DNA of 64,000 nucleotides. It comes from Pseudomonadota bacterium. Lineage in GTDB: Bacteria; Pseudomonadota; Gammaproteobacteria; Steroidobacterales; Woeseiaceae. The translations under genes and the position numbers were made by a program. The stretch lies in assembly GCA_022563255.1 (NCBI GenBank), contig JADFNS010000001.1, positions 186,001 through 250,000 on the forward strand, read 5' to 3'. The notes beneath the pieces were generated by a model. That model was not told the origin of the DNA. It saw only the letters and a list, made by a program, of their open reading frames with translations, and searched no databases. Below, in pieces: positions 61,257 to 64,000 of the stretch (positions are counted from its first letter, which is position 1; each line of letters begins with the position of its first letter).

Positions 61257-62738
61257 TTACGCTCCCAACTTCACGTAGGCGCCCAGTCCGTGCAAACCGC
61301 CTTCGCGCCCGACGCCACTTTCCTTGTAGCCGCCGAAAGGCGATGTCGGATCGAACTTGTTAAAGGTATTGGCCCAGATAACGCCAGCGCGAATCGCCTG
61401 CGTCACCTTGAAAATTTTCGCGCCCTTGTCCGTCCAGACGCCGCCAGACAATCCGTACGGCGTATTGTTGGCTTTCATTACCGCTTCGTCGTAACGACGG
61501 AATGTCTGGATAGCGAGAACCGGACCAAAGATCTCATCCTGAACGATACGATTGGACTGCGATACTCCCGTGAATATAGTCGGTCGGCACCAATAGCCCT
61601 TTTTCGGCAATCGACATGAGCTCTGGTGCATCTCGCCGCCCTCTTCGCGCCCGATTTTCAGGTACGACTCTATTTTTTCGAGCTGCATCGGGGAATTGAT
61701 CGCGCCGATGTCCGTGTTCTTGTCGAGCGGATCGCCGACGATCAATGTTTCCATTCTGTCTTTGAGTTTGGCGATCACTTCGTCAGCAACCGATTCCTGC
61801 ACCAGCAAGCGCGACCCCGCGCAACAGACGTGGCCCTGATTGAAGAAGATTCCGTTAACGATGCCCTCAACGGCCTCATCGATAGCGGCATCCGCGAAGA
61901 TGATGTTCGCGGCCTTGCCGCCCAGCTCCAGCGTGTACTTCTTGTTCGTTCCGGCCAGCGTTTTTTGGATCATGCGGCCAACGTTGGTCGAGCCCGTAAA
62001 CGCTATCTTGTCGACGCCGGGATGCTCTACGAGAGCGGCACCCGCAACGCCCGAGCCGGTAATAATATTGACGACGCCCGGGGGCAGTCCGGCGTCCGCG
62101 ACGACCTCGGCCAGCTTTAGCGCGGTCAGCGGCGTCGTCTCGGCAGGCTTCAACACCACCGTATTGCCGCAAGCCAGCGCCGGCGCGATCTTCCAGGAAG
62201 CCATGAGGAGCGGAAAATTCCACGGGATTATCTGGCCCGCGACCCCCAGCGATCGCGCAGTGCGCCCGGGAAACGCGTACTCGAGTTTGTCCGCCCAGCC
62301 CGCGTAGTAGAAAAAGTGCGCTGCGGCAAGCGGTACATCGATATCGCGAGATTCGCGGATAGGCTTGCCGCCATCCAGCGATTCGATGACGGAAAATTCA
62401 CGCGCCCGTTCCTGAATGATGCGGGCAATGCGGTAGATGTATTTGCCGCGTTCGGCCGGTTTCATACGACCCCACGCGCCGTTATACGCCGCCCGTGCTG
62501 CTTTAACCGCCTTGTCCACATCGTCCGAACTGGCATCAGCCACGCGGCTGATTTTTTCTTCGGTTGCCGGATTGATCGTATCGAAGTACCGGCCCCTTGC
62601 CGGGGGCACGAAGTCGCCGTTGATGAACAAGCCGTAGCGCTTGTTGAGCGTTATGTGATCTGTGCTCTGGGGCGCCGGATCGTATTCCCAGCCGCCACTG
62701 AACGCGAGTTTGTTTTCGGGAGTTGCCATTGTTCTCAA
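61257..62738 (-). CDS. Aldehyde dehydrogenase, full length
   Basis: 'TLELGGKAANIIFADAAIDEAVEGIVNGIFFNQGHVCCAGSRLLVQE' catalytic Glu/Cys; 'DEIFGPVLAIQTFRRYDEAV'. Confidence 0.95.
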   Translation of the reverse strand: MRTMATPENKLAFSGGWEYDPAPQSTDHITLNKRYGLFINGDFVPPARGRYFDTINPATEEKISRVADASSDDVDKAVKAARAAYNGAWGRMKPAERGKYIYRIARIIQERAREFSVIESLDGGKPIRESRDIDVPLAAAHFFYYAGWADKLEYAFPGRTARSLGVAGQIIPWNFPLLMASWKIAPALACGNTVVLKPAETTPLTALKLAEVVADAGLPPGVVNIITGSGVAGAALVEHPGVDKIAFTGSTNVGRMIQKTLAGTNKKYTLELGGKAANIIFADAAIDEAVEGIVNGIFFNQGHVCCAGSRLLVQESVADEVIAKLKDRMETLIVGDPLDKNTDIGAINSPMQLEKIESYLKIGREEGGEMHQSSCRLPKKGYWCRPTIFTGVSQSNRIVQDEIFGPVLAIQTFRRYDEAVMKANNTPYGLSGGVWTDKGAKIFKVTQAIRAGVIWANTFNKFDPTSPFGGYKESGVGREGGLHGLGAYVKLGA

Positions 62739-62765
62739 CCTGTAAGAGCGCGCCCTGGCGCGCGA

Positions 62766-63710
62766 TTAATCTTTCGAGAAGTAATCGGCGGACTGATAAA
62801 CGCCCGTGGACTGCTTCATCAATTGCATCAGTACGTCATTGGCCAGCGAGCTCGCGCCAAAACGAAACCACTCCGGCGTCATCCAGGCGTTACCCAGCGT
62901 TTCTCTCAACATGACAAGGTAATGCACCGCGAGCTTCGCCGTCGAGATTCCGCCTGCCGGCTTCATGCCAATCATCTTGCCCGTCTCGTAGTAGAAATCT
63001 CGTATCGCCTGGAGCATCACAAGCGTTACCTGCATGGTCGCCGCAGGCACGATCTTGCCGGTCGACGTTTTGATGAAATCGGCGCCGGCATGTATTGCGA
63101 GCATGCTCGCCTTGCGAATCCGGTCGAGAGTGCCCAGTTCACCGGTTTCGAGAATGACTTTAAGGCGGGCGTCCCCGCACGCATCTTTCACGGCTGCGAT
63201 CTCGTCGAACACGTAGCGGTAATCACCGGCAAGAAACGCGCCCCGCGAGATCACCATGTCGATTTCCGTTGCGCCCGCATCGACGGCCATGCGCGTGTCA
63301 TCGAGTTTGACGCTCAACGTCGACATGCCACTCGGAAACGCCGTGGCCACCGACGCAATGTTGATGTCGTGTCCGGCGAGCGCCTCTTTTGCGACGCTGA
63401 CCATCGTTGGGTACACGCAAATGGCGGCAACGTGCGGCAATCCCGGCATAGCGGCGTGCAAATGGATCGCCTTTTGGCACAGCTGCCGCACCTTGCCGGG
63501 CGTGTCCTGCCCTTCAAGGGTCGTCAGGTCGATCATGCTGAGAATCAGCTTGAGCGCCTCAACTTTGGAAGATTTCTTAATGCTGCGGCTTTGAAATCTG
63601 GCCACACGTTCATTGACGCCAACCTCGTCAACCGCGGGCACATTGCTGAGGTCCGGCAGTCGAGTTGGCATATTGACTACTGTCTGCGCCACCGGATCAA
63701 TCCTCCGCAA
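62766..63710 (-). CDS. deoC: Deoxyribose-phosphate aldolase
   Basis: '[22 protein letters not shown]', '[14 protein letters not shown]', '[16 protein letters not shown]', '[10 protein letters not shown]', '[12 protein letters not shown]'. Confidence 0.95.
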   Translation of the reverse strand: MRRIDPVAQTVVNMPTRLPDLSNVPAVDEVGVNERVARFQSRSIKKSSKVEALKLILSMIDLTTLEGQDTPGKVRQLCQKAIHLHAAMPGLPHVAAICVYPTMVSVAKEALAGHDINIASVATAFPSGMSTLSVKLDDTRMAVDAGATEIDMVISRGAFLAGDYRYVFDEIAAVKDACGDARLKVILETGELGTLDRIRKASMLAIHAGADFIKTSTGKIVPAATMQVTLVMLQAIRDFYYETGKMIGMKPAGGISTAKLAVHYLVMLRETLGNAWMTPEWFRFGASSLANDVLMQLMKQSTGVYQSADYFSKD

Positions 63711-64000
63711 CCGCGGTCGCGAGCGCCACGAGTATCATCTCGTCGAACGTCGTCGCGCGCTCGTCGGTACTCAGGGCGTCACCCGTCCGCAGATCATCGC
63801 TTACGGTACAAATGGCCAGCGCCTCGACGCCGTTCTCGGCCGCTATCGGAAATATGCCTGCCGCTTCCATTTCAACGCCATAAATATTGTAGGTCGCCAT
63901 AATTTCAAACATGTCCGGGTCCGGCGTATAAAAAAGATCTGCAGAGAAGATATTTCCAACGTGATAGCTGACATTCTGCTTTTTCGCAGCTGCAACTGCC
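63697..64000 (-). CDS. deoD: Purine-nucleoside phosphorylase DeoD-type, 5' end beyond window
   Basis: '[80 protein letters not shown]'. Confidence 0.92.
   Translation of the reverse strand, partial: AVAAAKKQNVSYHVGNIFSADLFYTPDPDMFEIMATYNIYGVEMEAAGIFPIAAENGVEALAICTVSDDLRTGDALSTDERATTFDEMILVALATAVAED

Noticed and set aside
62316-63902. 528-aa plus-strand ORF opposite ALDH/deoC
   Set aside because: Antisense shadow ORF, His/Arg-rich, covering two well-supported genes.

Overview
This window is a densely packed, high-GC proteobacterial chromosomal segment, probably gammaproteobacterial. Almost all of it is explained by conserved metabolic operons. In order: M48 metalloprotease, SohB and LipA; an OmpA-family protein; a MoxR/DUF58/DUF4381/BatA/BatB-TPR/BatD ('Bat') operon; an aromatic aminotransferase; a HiPIP; a visibly decayed fdhD-fdsG-fdsB-fdsA formate dehydrogenase locus; a complete histidine utilisation (hut) locus (hutF-hutC-hutU-hutH-hutG, with hutI and an MFS transporter divergent); a thiolase, nitroreductase and cytochrome b561 block; a PAS-GGDEF protein; two head-to-head purine phosphoribosyltransferases; glycerate kinase; monomeric NADP-isocitrate dehydrogenase; and a near-complete purine catabolic cluster (guaD, allA, alc, uraD, puuE, puuD, xdhC, xdhB, xdhA, uraH). 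The right end carries a GMC oxidoreductase pair with a RidA-like lipoprotein, a metallophosphatase divergent to a CotH-like secreted protein, a PfkB kinase, and a pseudo-ALDH/ALDH/deoC/deoD nucleoside catabolism group. I saw no tRNA, rRNA, CRISPR array, IS element or prophage. The most interesting signals are: (1) the fds/fdhD relic, with three separate internal deletions that leave gene ends recognisable, next to a formate-producing hut operon; (2) a roughly 14-codon remnant of a MacB/FtsX-type permease C-terminus; (3) an ALDH16-like enzyme split into a full-length ALDH and a pseudo-ALDH beside deoC/deoD; (4) several perfect palindromes over promoters (fdhD, divergent hprt pair, icd) and a HutC-like operator; (5) a predicted exported RidA lipoprotein. 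No search was run. Family calls come from recognised motifs in the translated sequences.
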